From Pedobacter sp. WC2423 (GTDB lineage: Bacteria > Bacteroidota > Bacteroidia > Sphingobacteriales > Sphingobacteriaceae): 64,000 nucleotides of DNA. Under the pieces are notes generated by a model. It saw only the letters and a list, made by a program, of their open reading frames with translations. It was not told where the DNA came from and made no database searches. The DNA lies in assembly GCF_040822065.1 (NCBI RefSeq), contig NZ_CP162005.1, positions 3,720,001 through 3,784,000 on the forward strand, written 5' to 3'. Of this stretch, positions 8,423 to 17,817 are shown in pieces; the first letter of the stretch is position 1; the number at the start of each line of letters is the position of its first letter. Position numbers and translations under genes: made by a program.

Positions 8423-11400
8423 TTAGAATGATAGTTTGGCATTGAATCCGAATACTCTTGTGGTAGGATAAGCACCACTCTGGAAGCCCTGAGCATTACC
8501 TGAAGATAAATTCTCTTCTGGATCTGCATAAGGAAGGTTTTTATGAATAATCCATAAGTTTCTTCCAAAAACAGAAAGATCTACTGCTTTAACTGGTCCC
8601 CATTTCGCAACAACTGATTTCGGTAAACTGTAGGTCAGGGTTGCTTCTCTTAATTTCACATAACCAGCATCATAAATGAATTCTGACTGCGGATATCTGC
8701 CATTATTGGCATCAATAATTACACGTTTTGTGTTTGGTTTGCCATCAGCTGTTACACCTTGCAAAATAACACCTCCGCTTTTGCTGTCATTAGTAACTGG
8801 ATTTCTAACCGGGTTACCCAAGTCATTATTTCCAACAGTATTAGGCAATATACCCGTATAAGTAGCATAAAACTGATCTAACGACCATAAATCACCACCT
8901 TTTTTGATATCAACCAGGAAACCTAAAGTAATGTTTTTATATCTGAATTTATTATAGATACCACCCATCCAATCCGGGTTAATATTTCCAATTACATTAT
9001 TAGTTGTACTTGTTGTTTGATAATAACCATCAGCACCAATAACTTTTTGACCTTGAGCATTGTAAACATAAGTTTTACCCTGGATTGTTCCAAAAGCCTC
9101 GCCTAATGTTCCATTTACACTAATCCCGGCGTTATAACTTGCAATCTGTACATTTTTACTGTCATTATACAACTCCTTAACCAAATTCCGGTTTCTTGTC
9201 CAGTTTACATTAATAGTCCAGTTAAAATTATCTGTTTTGATAGGGGTACCATACACAGAAAGTTCAACTCCTTTATTTTGAATAATACCAGCATTCACAT
9301 AAGTATTAGAAAAACCAACAGATGGAGAAACTGAAACAGGAAGAATTTGATTTTTAGTATTAGTGACATAATACGACGCATCAAAACCAACACGGTTTTT
9401 CAAGAAAGCCATTTCCAAACCAAATTCAGTACTTTCTGTTTGCTCAGGTTTCAGCTTGCTATTGTTAGTTGTAACTGGATAAGAAGTTACAATTGTGCTG
9501 CCAAATTGATTTTCTATTTTGTAAGAGTTTTGTGTGCTACCCCATGGTGCATCATTACCTACTGTAGCATAGTTGACTCTCAGTTTACCTGAAGATAACC
9601 AATCTTGTTGAATGTGTTTAGAGAACAACCAGCTACCAGCAACAGAGTAATAGTTGTAGGCATTATTACCTGCAGGTAAGGTTGATGATTTATCTCTTCT
9701 GAATGTACCATCTAAAGTTAAAAACTCTTTATAAGTAAGTGTAGCACCACCAAAATAACCATCAACTTGTTTAGGTTGGTAAGTTTCAACAGGAGCTGCA
9801 AGCGTTCCAACAGAGTTCGATATACTATATAAACCCGGTACAATTAAACCACCATTAGTCGTATTAAAAATACTTGTGATTTTACTGGTTCTGATGTTCG
9901 TACCTAAAATAGCTTTAAAATTCAGGTCTTTTGAAAAGTTTTTATCAACATTTGCGATTAAATCATAGTTGGTCTCATTGAAAGTACGATCCTGGCGTGA
10001 ATAAGATGCAGCACCCTGGCTACCTACAGCGATACGCTCTTCCTGATTCTCATTATAAGTATCTAATGTTACTCTCCCCATCACATTCAACCAATCATTA
10101 ACTTTATAATTTAATGCTGCATTTCCAAAAATCCTGGTTCTGCTATCAGTCTCAAAATTCTCATATCTTGTCCAGTAATAGTTATCAGTATATTTTGGGA
10201 CCAATCCTGCTGGAGTAGACGGATCTGCCCAGTTCCAGGAAATGTTTTTCTTGTTTCTGAAATAAGCATCTTTCTGCGCCTGCATATCTACGTTAGTCTG
10301 ATACCATTGTCTGAAATTCTGATTTACGTTCTGACCACTGTATCCTGAGCCATATCTGCCTTTACCGTCAATTTTCGAGAAATTCGCAGATGCAGAAGCA
10401 GTTAAACGATCAGTAATTTTATAGGTAGAACTAAAATTCACGATGTTTTTCAGCACTCTGCTATTTGGCAAAGTACCTCTCTCATCATTTCTGCTATAGC
10501 CAATTTTAATACTTCCTTTATCAGTTGCTCCATCTAACATAATACTATTACTGTTAGAAATAGCTGTTTGATAAAATGATGCAGGTCCATTCGCTGCTGC
10601 AACCCATGGCGTTTTTTTATGAAAATTAGGAGAAGCAGGATCAAAAGCGTCCCATTGATAAACTAATAAATTAGGATCAAATTTTGCTCCGTAAGAAGCA
10701 TCTTCACCTGTAGGCACTACTTTTTCTTTTACACCGTTACCTAATACATCAATTAAAAGGAAACCATCACCGCTTTCGTATCCGCCTGAGTAACCAGCTC
10801 CGTATTCTTTCTGATAAGTAGGGAAAGTAGATTTATCAATCGATCCGATCGATAAACCACTGTTAATCGTGATTCCCATACCACCTTGTTTTCTGCTTTT
10901 GGTGGTAATCATCACTACACCATTTGCACCTCTTGAACCATATAATGCACTTGCAGCAGCACCTTTCAGTACGTTCACAGACTCAATATCATCAGGATTG
11001 ATATCCGCAGCAGCATTACCATAGTCATATCCGCCTCTTCCTGTTTTTTGATCGGCGGTGTTATTATTTGAGTTATCAACAGGTACACCATCAACTACGA
11101 ATAAAGCCTGGTTATTACTTGTCAATGATTTGTTACCCCTGATCACTACATTTGTAGATCCTCCAATTGCATTACCCTGAATAATTTGCAAACCAGAAAC
11201 TTTTCCAGATAAGGCTGAAGCTGCATTTGCAGTTCTTGTTTGTGTTAATTCATCCCCTTTAACCTGTTGCGCTGCATAAGGCAAAGAGTTTTTAGTTCTC
11301 AGCTGGCCCATTGCAGTTACCACAACTTCATTCAGTTGCTGGTTATCGGCTGTTAAAGATAAATTAAGTGTAGAAGTGTTTGGACCAACTGTAACTTCTT

Positions 11401-11638
11401 TCGGTAAATAACCGATAAAAGAAAACACCAAAACTGCTTTGTTTTCTGTACGGATTGAAAATTTTCCGTTTGCGGCCGTACTTGTGCCGATAATTGTTCC
11501 TTTGATCTTTACACTTACTCCAGGAAGAGGAAGGCCATCTTCTTGCGCTGTAACTGTACCATTGATTGTCCGTTCCTGAGCCATTGCAGATACTGCAACA
11601 AACAGAAGTACGAACAAACTTTGTAGAAGTTTTTTCAT
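8423..11638 (-). CDS. SusC/RagA family TonB-linked outer-membrane protein
   Basis: A 1071-residue outer-membrane transporter. Signal peptide (ending SAMAQ), CarboxypepD_reg domain at about 22-105 (INGTVTAQEDGLPLPGVSVK), TonB-box/plug region from about 108 (LNEVVVTAMGQLRTKNSL, SLTSNNQALFVVDGVPVDN, DIESVNVLKGAAASALYGSR, GANGVVMITTK) and a long barrel ending FGFNAKLSF. DGVPVDN and NPDDIESVNVLKG are SusC hallmarks. With the SusD-like lipoprotein it forms a bipartite pedal-bin importer energised by TonB. The 5' leader may be around 75 nt if the weak promoter at 11714-11743 is used. Confidence 0.93.
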   Translation of the reverse strand: MKKLLQSLFVLLFVAVSAMAQERTINGTVTAQEDGLPLPGVSVKIKGTIIGTSTAANGKFSIRTENKAVLVFSFIGYLPKEVTVGPNTSTLNLSLTADNQQLNEVVVTAMGQLRTKNSLPYAAQQVKGDELTQTRTANAASALSGKVSGLQIIQGNAIGGSTNVVIRGNKSLTSNNQALFVVDGVPVDNSNNNTADQKTGRGGYDYGNAAADINPDDIESVNVLKGAAASALYGSRGANGVVMITTKSRKQGGMGITINSGLSIGSIDKSTFPTYQKEYGAGYSGGYESGDGFLLIDVLGNGVKEKVVPTGEDASYGAKFDPNLLVYQWDAFDPASPNFHKKTPWVAAANGPASFYQTAISNSNSIMLDGATDKGSIKIGYSRNDERGTLPNSRVLKNIVNFSSTYKITDRLTASASANFSKIDGKGRYGSGYSGQNVNQNFRQWYQTNVDMQAQKDAYFRNKKNISWNWADPSTPAGLVPKYTDNYYWTRYENFETDSRTRIFGNAALNYKVNDWLNVMGRVTLDTYNENQEERIAVGSQGAASYSRQDRTFNETNYDLIANVDKNFSKDLNFKAILGTNIRTSKITSIFNTTNGGLIVPGLYSISNSVGTLAAPVETYQPKQVDGYFGGATLTYKEFLTLDGTFRRDKSSTLPAGNNAYNYYSVAGSWLFSKHIQQDWLSSGKLRVNYATVGNDAPWGSTQNSYKIENQFGSTIVTSYPVTTNNSKLKPEQTESTEFGLEMAFLKNRVGFDASYYVTNTKNQILPVSVSPSVGFSNTYVNAGIIQNKGVELSVYGTPIKTDNFNWTINVNWTRNRNLVKELYNDSKNVQIASYNAGISVNGTLGEAFGTIQGKTYVYNAQGQKVIGADGYYQTTSTTNNVIGNINPDWMGGIYNKFRYKNITLGFLVDIKKGGDLWSLDQFYATYTGILPNTVGNNDLGNPVRNPVTNDSKSGGVILQGVTADGKPNTKRVIIDANNGRYPQSEFIYDAGYVKLREATLTYSLPKSVVAKWGPVKAVDLSVFGRNLWIIHKNLPYADPEENLSSGNAQGFQSGAYPTTRVFGFNAKLSF

Positions 11639-12020
11639 AATTCTAAATAATTTAGTTAGTTAATTGTTAATAATAGTTAATGAGCGGTTGATACTCGTAT
11701 TAGTTGACAATCACTAATATATGGTTTGAAAATGATGAATAAAACTTTTTTTGCATTTTTTTGACAATTTAAATCGTTTATGCAAAAAAACATACATCCT
11801 AAAGCAGAGTTATACGAAGCCTATTAAAATTAATCTATAATTAATATCTGAAGATACGTTTTCGAATATAAAAAGTGCCGGGAAAGCACTAAAACGCGCA
11901 ATTATTTCAGAATTTAAAGAGGCTGATCAGTCGTTTTTTTTATCGCAGAATTCATAACATTTTAGTTACAGAGTAAGCTTTGGGAGCTCAGCAGAGAATC
12001 GTTTTCTGAAGGATGTGAGG
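11639..12020. other. 382-bp AT-rich intergenic region upstream of the SusC gene
   Basis: No coding sequence is supported here. On the minus strand a weak promoter-like pair is present: TTT at 11741-11743, 19-nt spacer, TATATTAG at 11714-11721 (one mismatch to TAnnTTTG). A short hairpin, AGTGC (11874-11878) with GCACT (11886-11890), is followed on the minus strand by a T-run and may be a weak terminator for lptC. The rest is A/T-rich without recognisable RNA genes. Confidence 0.4.
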
Positions 12021-12593
12021 TTATTGCCCCAAATCACCTTTGACATAAGTTTCACCTGACCCCTGTTCAAAGGCGACAGAGCTGAAATCTTCAGGTGCAG
12101 TAAAGTTTAGCGCATTTAAAACGGTGCCATCAGGCCGGGTAACTATACCTTTTGGAGAGAAATACATTTTTTTTTGTTGATTCCAGGTCAGCTCTTCTGT
12201 GTTAAAAGTCAGATCATCGCGAACAACAACAACATTTTTCTTAAATATCGTTACCTGTTCAGTTTCTTTTCTGATCGCATAATCAGAAGTAATGGTTCCT
12301 GTAACGTTTTGCTTTGGATCGAAGAAGGTAATTTTCACCCCTTTCGGCATCTCCTGATACTTACTGCCAGAAGATGGATTTACCTGATCCAGGATGGGTG
12401 CAAACCCTTTGGCTTTAACTACTGCAGAATCGCTGAAAACGATTTCTACCTTTAAAGACCGGTCCTTACTGAGTGTAAGTTTTTTAGATGATATTGTAGC
12501 CGCTTTTTTTAAGTCATCCCCATTGCAGGAACTTAAAAAAAGCGGGACAAAGCACAGTATAACTATACGGGATAATATACCGGCAATATTCAT
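12021..12593 (-). CDS. lptC: LPS export periplasmic protein LptC
   Basis: A 190-residue LptC-family protein. In the Lpt bridge LptC receives lipopolysaccharide from the LptBFG extractor and passes it to the periplasmic LptA beta-jellyroll. Here the N-terminus looks like a lipoprotein signal (LFLSSC, Cys23) rather than only a membrane helix, which is common in Bacteroidota. The jellyroll region includes GVKITFFDPKQNVTGTITSD, DYAIRKETEQVTIFKKNVVV and NTEELTWNQQKKMYFSPKG. Its ATG overlaps the stop of the upstream barrel gene by one base (TAATG), showing translational coupling in the coaX operon. Confidence 0.88.
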   Translation of the reverse strand: MNIAGILSRIVILCFVPLFLSSCNGDDLKKAATISSKKLTLSKDRSLKVEIVFSDSAVVKAKGFAPILDQVNPSSGSKYQEMPKGVKITFFDPKQNVTGTITSDYAIRKETEQVTIFKKNVVVVRDDLTFNTEELTWNQQKKMYFSPKGIVTRPDGTVLNALNFTAPEDFSSVAFEQGSGETYVKGDLGQ

Positions 12594-13912
12594 TAGTCGA
12601 ATTTAAATCTTTTGAACCAGGTATCATTCAGCGTGAAGCCTAAGTGAACACTGATATAGTTTTCCTGAAGGCTACCACTTTGCATGGTTCCTCTGCGGCC
12701 AAGTTCAGTGGTGAAATTCATTTTATAGAATGTACCTCTGGTTTGAGAGTTTGCCAATGGCAACCCAAGACCAAAAGATACCGCCATCTGTTTTACATCC
12801 TGATCAGAGATATTAATATAAGTCTTATCATAACTAAAGCCTAAACGATAGTCAACTCTTTTGAAATAACTATTAATTGAAGTAATATCAGGTGTAATCT
12901 GACCACCCACTGATATGCCCTGGCTGTTTTGCAAACCCTGGTTAACTCCATTAATAGCATACGAAGACCATTTACCTGTTCTGAAATCTGCTCCAATCAA
13001 CCATTTGTTATCTTTTTGCAATGCAATTCCGAAGTTATGTATTAAAGGAAGTTTCAGATTAGACTTTCCGCTTCCTATAGAATCCACAGTTTCTACAGTT
13101 ACGTTTCCTTCTCCTGTATTACCATCATACAAATATTTGCTGGCCATAAAGGTTCTTGTAGAGTTGATAGTAGAAGATGATGAGCCAGAATAACCAAAAG
13201 TCAATAACATTTTAGAGGTTAAACGGATATCATACTGTGCACCATAAGAGAAGCTGATACCGCCAACACTGTTTTTATTTTGCAAACGTGTCGCAAAAGC
13301 ACCTGGATCATTTACGAATTCCACTCCTTTGTTTTCAATCAGGTTTCCGAAAAGGTATTCCATATTGGCACCAATTCTAAAATGATCTCCAAAACGGTAA
13401 CCATATCCAATATAAGCTTTTGATAACCCGCCTTCACCAGAATAAACATTATTTACATCAGACGTTGAAGGATTTCCAGGCGTACCAGTAATGGTCTGTC
13501 TGTTAGAGAAATTATAACCCAGCTCTGAATACGGAAGTATACCAAAACTCAGTGCAGAATGCTGATTTACCGGAAAAGCCAAAGCAAGGTGGCTTAATGT
13601 ACCGTTAAAACTGTTTTCCGTTGCACCATCCTTTTTCAGATTGGTAAAAGTACCAGCAACACCAACATCAATAGTCGTTGAAGTGATTCCGGCATAGGAT
13701 GCAGGATTCTGAATATTGATATTGTTATATCCGGTAGGCTTATTAACCGCTGTCGAAATTCCGCCCATTGCTCTGAACTGAGGGAGTAAGACACCTTTGA
13801 GGTTTCCGATACCATATTTAGAATATGGCGACTGGGTAGTAACCTGTGCGTTAACAGAAATGCTCGCTAGCAGAACTAAAACTGCCGTTATATAATTAAT
13901 TTTTTTGTACAT
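12593..13912 (-). CDS. Putative outer-membrane beta-barrel protein (FadL/PorV-like appearance)
   Basis: A 439-residue exported protein: signal peptide MYKKINYITAVLVLLASISVNAQ, then repeated amphipathic beta-strands with a start (SPYSKYGIGNLKG, FRAMGGISTAVNKP, NIQNPASYAGI) that resembles the FadL/PorV group of Bacteroidota barrel proteins, ending in a strand LGFTLNDTWFKRFKF. The ligand is unknown. The ATG at 13912 is preferred over the one at 13933 because it begins directly at the signal peptide. The start overlaps coaX by 17 bp and the end is fused to lptC by a TAATG overlap, so it is part of one operon and may serve the envelope. Confidence 0.7.
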   Translation of the reverse strand: MYKKINYITAVLVLLASISVNAQVTTQSPYSKYGIGNLKGVLLPQFRAMGGISTAVNKPTGYNNINIQNPASYAGITSTTIDVGVAGTFTNLKKDGATENSFNGTLSHLALAFPVNQHSALSFGILPYSELGYNFSNRQTITGTPGNPSTSDVNNVYSGEGGLSKAYIGYGYRFGDHFRIGANMEYLFGNLIENKGVEFVNDPGAFATRLQNKNSVGGISFSYGAQYDIRLTSKMLLTFGYSGSSSSTINSTRTFMASKYLYDGNTGEGNVTVETVDSIGSGKSNLKLPLIHNFGIALQKDNKWLIGADFRTGKWSSYAINGVNQGLQNSQGISVGGQITPDITSINSYFKRVDYRLGFSYDKTYINISDQDVKQMAVSFGLGLPLANSQTRGTFYKMNFTTELGRRGTMQSGSLQENYISVHLGFTLNDTWFKRFKFD

Positions 13913-14651
13913 ATTCAAATGCAATGACTTCATTTAATCCTTTTAATACTAAATAGGGATCGTGTATAATTTGAGGTGCAAAGATGCTGTTTTTTAATTG
14001 TTCCAGCAAAAAAGTAGCATCCCCTCCAGTTATAACTACCTTCAGTTCTTTATTATTTTTATTATTTAATGCTATAAATCCTTCAACTTCATTGATTACG
14101 CCCTGTAAGACGCCATTTATGATCGCCGTCCCGGTATCAGTACCCTGAGGAATAATTTGTAATTCCCTGTCCCACTTCACTAATGGCAGCTTGCCTGTAT
14201 AATGATTCAAAGCAAGAAACCGCATATTAAGGCCCAAACTGATGCTTCCGCCATAATAAGATCCCTCCTTATTTAAAAAATCATAGGTAATGCAGGTTCC
14301 TGCATCTATAACCAAACAATTTTGCTGGGGATAAGCATGATGAACGGCAATTATTTTTGCCCATCTGTCCTGCCCTAAAGTGGATATTGTTTTATAATAA
14401 TTATTTATACCCGTATTTAAATCGGTAGAAAACGGTATATAATTAGTTTTTTCCTCTAATAAAGTCAAAAGTGCGGCATCAGCCTTCTTCACACTGGAAA
14501 CAGTAGAATTAGCCACTTTATATTCTGCGATTAATGTCGTCAGTACCTGCTGATCAAAATGCTCAAGGATTTGAAAAAACACCAGCACTTTATCGTTAAA
14601 AACAGCTATTTTACTGTTAGTATTGCCGATATCTATTACGAGATTATGCAT
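13896..14651 (-). CDS. coaX: Type III pantothenate kinase
   Basis: A 251-residue cytoplasmic enzyme catalysing ATP-dependent phosphorylation of pantothenate, the first step of coenzyme A synthesis. The ASKHA-fold phosphate motif DIGNTNSKI is at residues 7-15, a second motif at DAGTCITYDF in the middle and TGGDA near the C-terminus, with GQDRWAKIIAV before the second motif; all are family hallmarks. Length is normal for type III enzymes, which are insensitive to CoA feedback. A TAGCTTTG promoter lies upstream, and a 9-codon overlapping ORF precedes the start. Confidence 0.93.
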   Translation of the reverse strand: MHNLVIDIGNTNSKIAVFNDKVLVFFQILEHFDQQVLTTLIAEYKVANSTVSSVKKADAALLTLLEEKTNYIPFSTDLNTGINNYYKTISTLGQDRWAKIIAVHHAYPQQNCLVIDAGTCITYDFLNKEGSYYGGSISLGLNMRFLALNHYTGKLPLVKWDRELQIIPQGTDTGTAIINGVLQGVINEVEGFIALNNKNNKELKVVITGGDATFLLEQLKNSIFAPQIIHDPYLVLKGLNEVIAFEYVQKN

Positions 14652-14670
14652 TTATCAATCCACACTTCAT
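14644..14670 (-). other. Candidate 8-residue upstream ORF overlapping the coaX start
   Basis: Between the coaX promoter and its ATG there is a short ORF, ATG at 14670, translating MKCGLINA, whose TAA overlaps the first codons of coaX in another frame. The arrangement could couple or dampen coaX translation, but such a short ORF also arises easily by chance. Confidence 0.25.
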
Positions 14671-14674
14671 GTTA

Positions 14675-14703
14675 CAAAGCTATTAATCTTTACCAAGTTT
14701 CAA
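14675..14703 (-). promoter_or_regulatory. Promoter of the coaX operon
   Basis: On the minus strand TTG (14701-14703), an 18-nt spacer and TAGCTTTG (14675-14682) match the Bacteroidota housekeeping consensus (TTG, about 19 nt, TAnnTTTG). The coaX ATG is 24 nt downstream of the -7 element. Confidence 0.65.
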
Positions 14704-14725
14704 GCCGTCAAATTGTTAAAAAAAG

Positions 14726-15706
14726 TTAAACAAATAAAAAGAACTGTATCGTTAAGACTAAAATAACAAACAAGCTTTCATAAAACCATCTTTTTGTGGC
14801 GTTCGAAAAATAATAAGCCAGCAAAACTGCACCCGGCGGCACACAAAGTAAAAAGTGGTAAAGTTTAAAATTCGACTTCGTATAAACACTTAAAATTGCA
14901 ATCAGAAACATAAAAAACAGCATTTGAAAAGCTTTTCTGGTACTGATAAAACTCCTGAAAAAATTCTCCCGCAACTGTATAGTGGCCAGTACCATCGTAA
15001 TTCCAACCGGAACCAGCACCAGGTAATCATTATACCTGATCTTGAACATCGATGGAAACTTATTTTTTAAAGGAAGCCATATCTTGTAGAACATTCCCAG
15101 ATTGTCGTTCCAGTAATAAAAAACAGCCAGAAAAAAGATAATGGTCAGAAAACCTACCAATCCGGAAATCCATTCCCGCCAGCTAAAAGAGCGATATAAC
15201 AGTAAGCTGAGCCAGATGAGCAAAAGCATCATCACAAAAGGGAAATAAATCAATGTGCCCACTGCAATAAATAACCCGATATCAAACATAATCATGATCG
15301 CATTGGGCGATTTACCAAGTTTCAATAATTTATCCATGATCAGGATCAACATGAAATTGGACATCAGTACAGGACTGAGAATAAGAAAAGGATCGAATAA
15401 ACTGGCTCCTGTGATATAGAGTAAAGCTGGCAGGAAGCTTGGTTTAGCCAGTAAAGTATGGTTATTAACGATCCTGTTAAAAATAATGGCTTGTATAAAA
15501 ACCAAAATGCCGGCCAGAAGGATATTGGTAATCACCGAAAAATTTTCCCCTATTGGAATTTGAATCAAAAACTTGGCATACGACTCCATAAACTCAAAAT
15601 TCAGCCGCTCTGGTGGATTGATCAAAATCGATATCCGCATAAAAAAAGTATATGCGAACAGCAGGAGTATGTTAATAGGGTTTAACGTTTTGAATTGATT
15701 GATCAT
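14726..15706 (-). CDS. DUF6427 family integral membrane protein
   Basis: A 326-residue polytopic membrane protein with about nine hydrophobic segments (for example LLFAYTFFMRISILI, LLAGILVFIQAIIF, VMMLLLIWLSLLLY, FLTIIFFLAVFYYW, FFMFLIAILSVY). It matches DUF6427, a Bacteroidota membrane family of unknown function. No catalytic motif is evident. It is read in the same direction as the glycosyltransferase and LpxH-like genes, 30 bp downstream of the former, which points to an envelope role, but this is context only. Confidence 0.75.
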   Translation of the reverse strand: MINQFKTLNPINILLLFAYTFFMRISILINPPERLNFEFMESYAKFLIQIPIGENFSVITNILLAGILVFIQAIIFNRIVNNHTLLAKPSFLPALLYITGASLFDPFLILSPVLMSNFMLILIMDKLLKLGKSPNAIMIMFDIGLFIAVGTLIYFPFVMMLLLIWLSLLLYRSFSWREWISGLVGFLTIIFFLAVFYYWNDNLGMFYKIWLPLKNKFPSMFKIRYNDYLVLVPVGITMVLATIQLRENFFRSFISTRKAFQMLFFMFLIAILSVYTKSNFKLYHFLLCVPPGAVLLAYYFSNATKRWFYESLFVILVLTIQFFLFV

Positions 15707-15736
15707 GCCGTAAATAGAAGGGCAAAGTAAAGAAAT

Positions 15737-16723
15737 TTATCTGGCAAACTGGCTGACAACTTTTTCAATAACATCAGCAGTCTCATCAGGAAAATTAAAT
15801 TGATGCGTTTGCGGCTGAAGCACCCATTTCTGAATCACGGGTAGCCAGTTTTTATTAGACCCCCAGATCACTGGCAAACCCATTTGCTGTAAAGCATAGG
15901 CATTACACTGTTGCTCGTATTGAAATTTCATCGGGACAACCAGGAGTTTTTTACCCAAAAACAAGGCCTCAGCAGGCCCCTCAAATCCACCACCAGTGAA
16001 TAAACCTTCACAACTTGCCATGCTCAGGTTAAACTGTTCATTATTGACAGGACGCACCTGAACATTCCCGGCTGTAAAACTCGTCTTCGTATGTTTAGAA
16101 AAGACCTGCCATTGTACATGGGGAATTTGTTTTAAAATCGGCACCAGTATTTCATCTGCAATCGCTGGCAAGTAAACTGTATAATGGCCCAGATTACTCG
16201 TCTGAAGGTTTCTGATCTCTGAACGGATAACAGGTGTATGGATAAAGTCGTCGTATTCTTTGAAATGGAAACCCACATAATGAGTAGAAGGTGCATAGTA
16301 TTTCATCACTAACTGGGCCCAGTCTATACTCTTAGGCTTCGGAACTTTCTTAGACTGAAAAGAAGCCTGATGGCTTAAGCCCACGCTCTCTACTCCCTTC
16401 AACTTACATGCCCAGGCCGTAACAGGTTCAAAATCATTTAAAATAAGATCGTAGCTTTTAAGTGGAAGCTGACGCATATCCTTTACAAACCGCGGAAGAT
16501 TCATTGATTTCCAGGTTTCGTAATGGTCTACCCCCCCCTTTTTACCGAAAATAAAACTAAAACCATGAAGCTGATAAGCCACTTGCTGACTCAATTTAAC
16601 ATCAGCTTGTGTACCACTGATTAATAGTTCTACATCGCCGTGCTGTTGTAATAAAGGCACAATTTCACGTGCGCGGCTGACATGACCGTTTCCTGTACCT
16701 TGAATAGCATAAAGTATCTTCAT
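15737..16723 (-). CDS. Glycosyltransferase, GT28/UGT-like (MJ1255 type)
   Basis: A 328-residue GT-B type transferase. The N-terminal Rossmann motif GTGNGHVSRA (residues 9-18) and the C-terminal nucleotide-sugar site with GGGFEGPAEALFLGKKLLVV and QYEQQCNAYAL resemble MurG/UGT-like enzymes of the MJ1255 group. It probably transfers a sugar to a lipid or envelope acceptor at the inner membrane; acceptor and donor are not readable from sequence. It lies 28 bp after the LpxH-like gene, a pairing that suggests lipid or LPS metabolism. Confidence 0.82.
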   Translation of the reverse strand: MKILYAIQGTGNGHVSRAREIVPLLQQHGDVELLISGTQADVKLSQQVAYQLHGFSFIFGKKGGVDHYETWKSMNLPRFVKDMRQLPLKSYDLILNDFEPVTAWACKLKGVESVGLSHQASFQSKKVPKPKSIDWAQLVMKYYAPSTHYVGFHFKEYDDFIHTPVIRSEIRNLQTSNLGHYTVYLPAIADEILVPILKQIPHVQWQVFSKHTKTSFTAGNVQVRPVNNEQFNLSMASCEGLFTGGGFEGPAEALFLGKKLLVVPMKFQYEQQCNAYALQQMGLPVIWGSNKNWLPVIQKWVLQPQTHQFNFPDETADVIEKVVSQFAR

Positions 16724-16751
16724 CCTTGCCGAATATCTGTAATTTTATTTG

Positions 16752-17612
16752 CTAGACAATTTCTAATTTTATCTTTTGTAGCAACATATTGATATCCAGC
16801 TTACTATGCAAGTCCTCACTATCGGAAAGAATTCCTTCTTCTACTTCGTCTGTTTGAAAGTCTTTAGCGTCATACTTGAAGATATTCCAGTTCTGATCTT
16901 TATATTCCAGCGCGGTCAGGTTTTCGACCCAGTCTCCGCTGTTTAAATACAGTACCTGCCCATCTTCAGTAGTTACTGTTCTCATTTCAGGTTGATGAAT
17001 ATGGCCACATACCACATAGGCATAGCCATTTTTTGCCGCCAGTTCGGAAGCTGTGTCTTCAAATTTATTGATAAACTTAACTGCATCTTTAAATTGCGCT
17101 TTAACTTTTTTAGAAAAGCTCATTTTTTCTCTGCCAAAGAGTTTCAGCCCCCAGTTGACAAAACTATTGATCAGAATCAAACTGTCATAACCTACTGCGC
17201 CTAGTTTGGCAAGCCATTTTGAATGCTGCATCGTCACATCGAAGATATCCCCATGGAAAAACCATGCCTTTTTTCCGTCGAGTTCTAAAACCAGCTTATT
17301 CTGGATATGGAAAGATCCCAGGTGCATGTCTGCAAATTTGCGCAATAGCTCATCATGATTTCCTGTCAGATAGTATACTGGTACTCCTTCCGTTACAAAC
17401 TTCATCAGTTTTCTGACAACTTTCATATGTGTTTCGGGCCAGTATCTTTTACTGAACTGCCAGATATCAATGATATCTCCATTCAGGATCAGTGTTTTGG
17501 GTTTGATACTTTTTAAATATTTAAGGAGTTCTTTTGCATGACAACCGTAAGTGCCCAGGTGGACATCAGAAATCACGACAATATCAACTTCTCTTTTACA
17601 CATCGTCTTCAT
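16752..17612 (-). CDS. UDP-2,3-diacylglucosamine diphosphatase-like metallophosphoesterase
   Basis: A 286-residue calcineurin-like phosphoesterase with the full metal-binding set: DVHLG (16-20), GDIID (45-49), GNHDE (84-88), HGD (120-122) and GHIH (203-206). It fits the LpxH-type branch that cleaves UDP-2,3-diacylglucosamine to lipid X in lipid A synthesis; the long insert after HGD is seen in Bacteroidota members. A second in-frame ATG at 17603 could also be the start. The 30-codon ORF upstream overlaps its first codons, implying coupled translation. Confidence 0.82.
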   Translation of the reverse strand: MKTMCKREVDIVVISDVHLGTYGCHAKELLKYLKSIKPKTLILNGDIIDIWQFSKRYWPETHMKVVRKLMKFVTEGVPVYYLTGNHDELLRKFADMHLGSFHIQNKLVLELDGKKAWFFHGDIFDVTMQHSKWLAKLGAVGYDSLILINSFVNWGLKLFGREKMSFSKKVKAQFKDAVKFINKFEDTASELAAKNGYAYVVCGHIHQPEMRTVTTEDGQVLYLNSGDWVENLTALEYKDQNWNIFKYDAKDFQTDEVEEGILSDSEDLHSKLDINMLLQKIKLEIV

Positions 17613-17688
17613 CTATGGTTAGTTCATAGGGACTGAAAAAGAAAGCTACAAGAGCGATAACACAGACAACCGTAATTATTTCTTGCAT
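17596..17688 (-). CDS. Small predicted single-span membrane peptide (30 aa)
   Basis: A 30-codon ORF translating to MQEIITVVCVIALVAFFFSP followed by YELTIDEDDV. It has one hydrophobic helix (residues 4-18) and an acidic tail, the look of a genuine small membrane protein rather than random translation. Its last codons overlap the first codons of the LpxH-like gene in a different frame. Function unknown. It could act as a small membrane partner or as a translational-coupling leader; expression is not proven. Confidence 0.5.
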   Translation of the reverse strand: MQEIITVVCVIALVAFFFSPYELTIDEDDV

Positions 17689-17817
17689 ATCAGTTCAGTT
17701 TATATACACAAATATGCAAAAGTCAGGTTAACAATACATTAAGTAAATATTATGGTATAAATATTAGTTTTTTAAGGATTAAGACCTACTGATTTTCCGG
17801 CTGATAGGTGTTAAGGT

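Noticed and set aside
11639..12020. Search for a tRNA, riboswitch or small RNA in the largest gap
   Set aside because: No cloverleaf, T-loop (TTCGA-type) or recognisable aptamer was seen; the region is A/T-rich.
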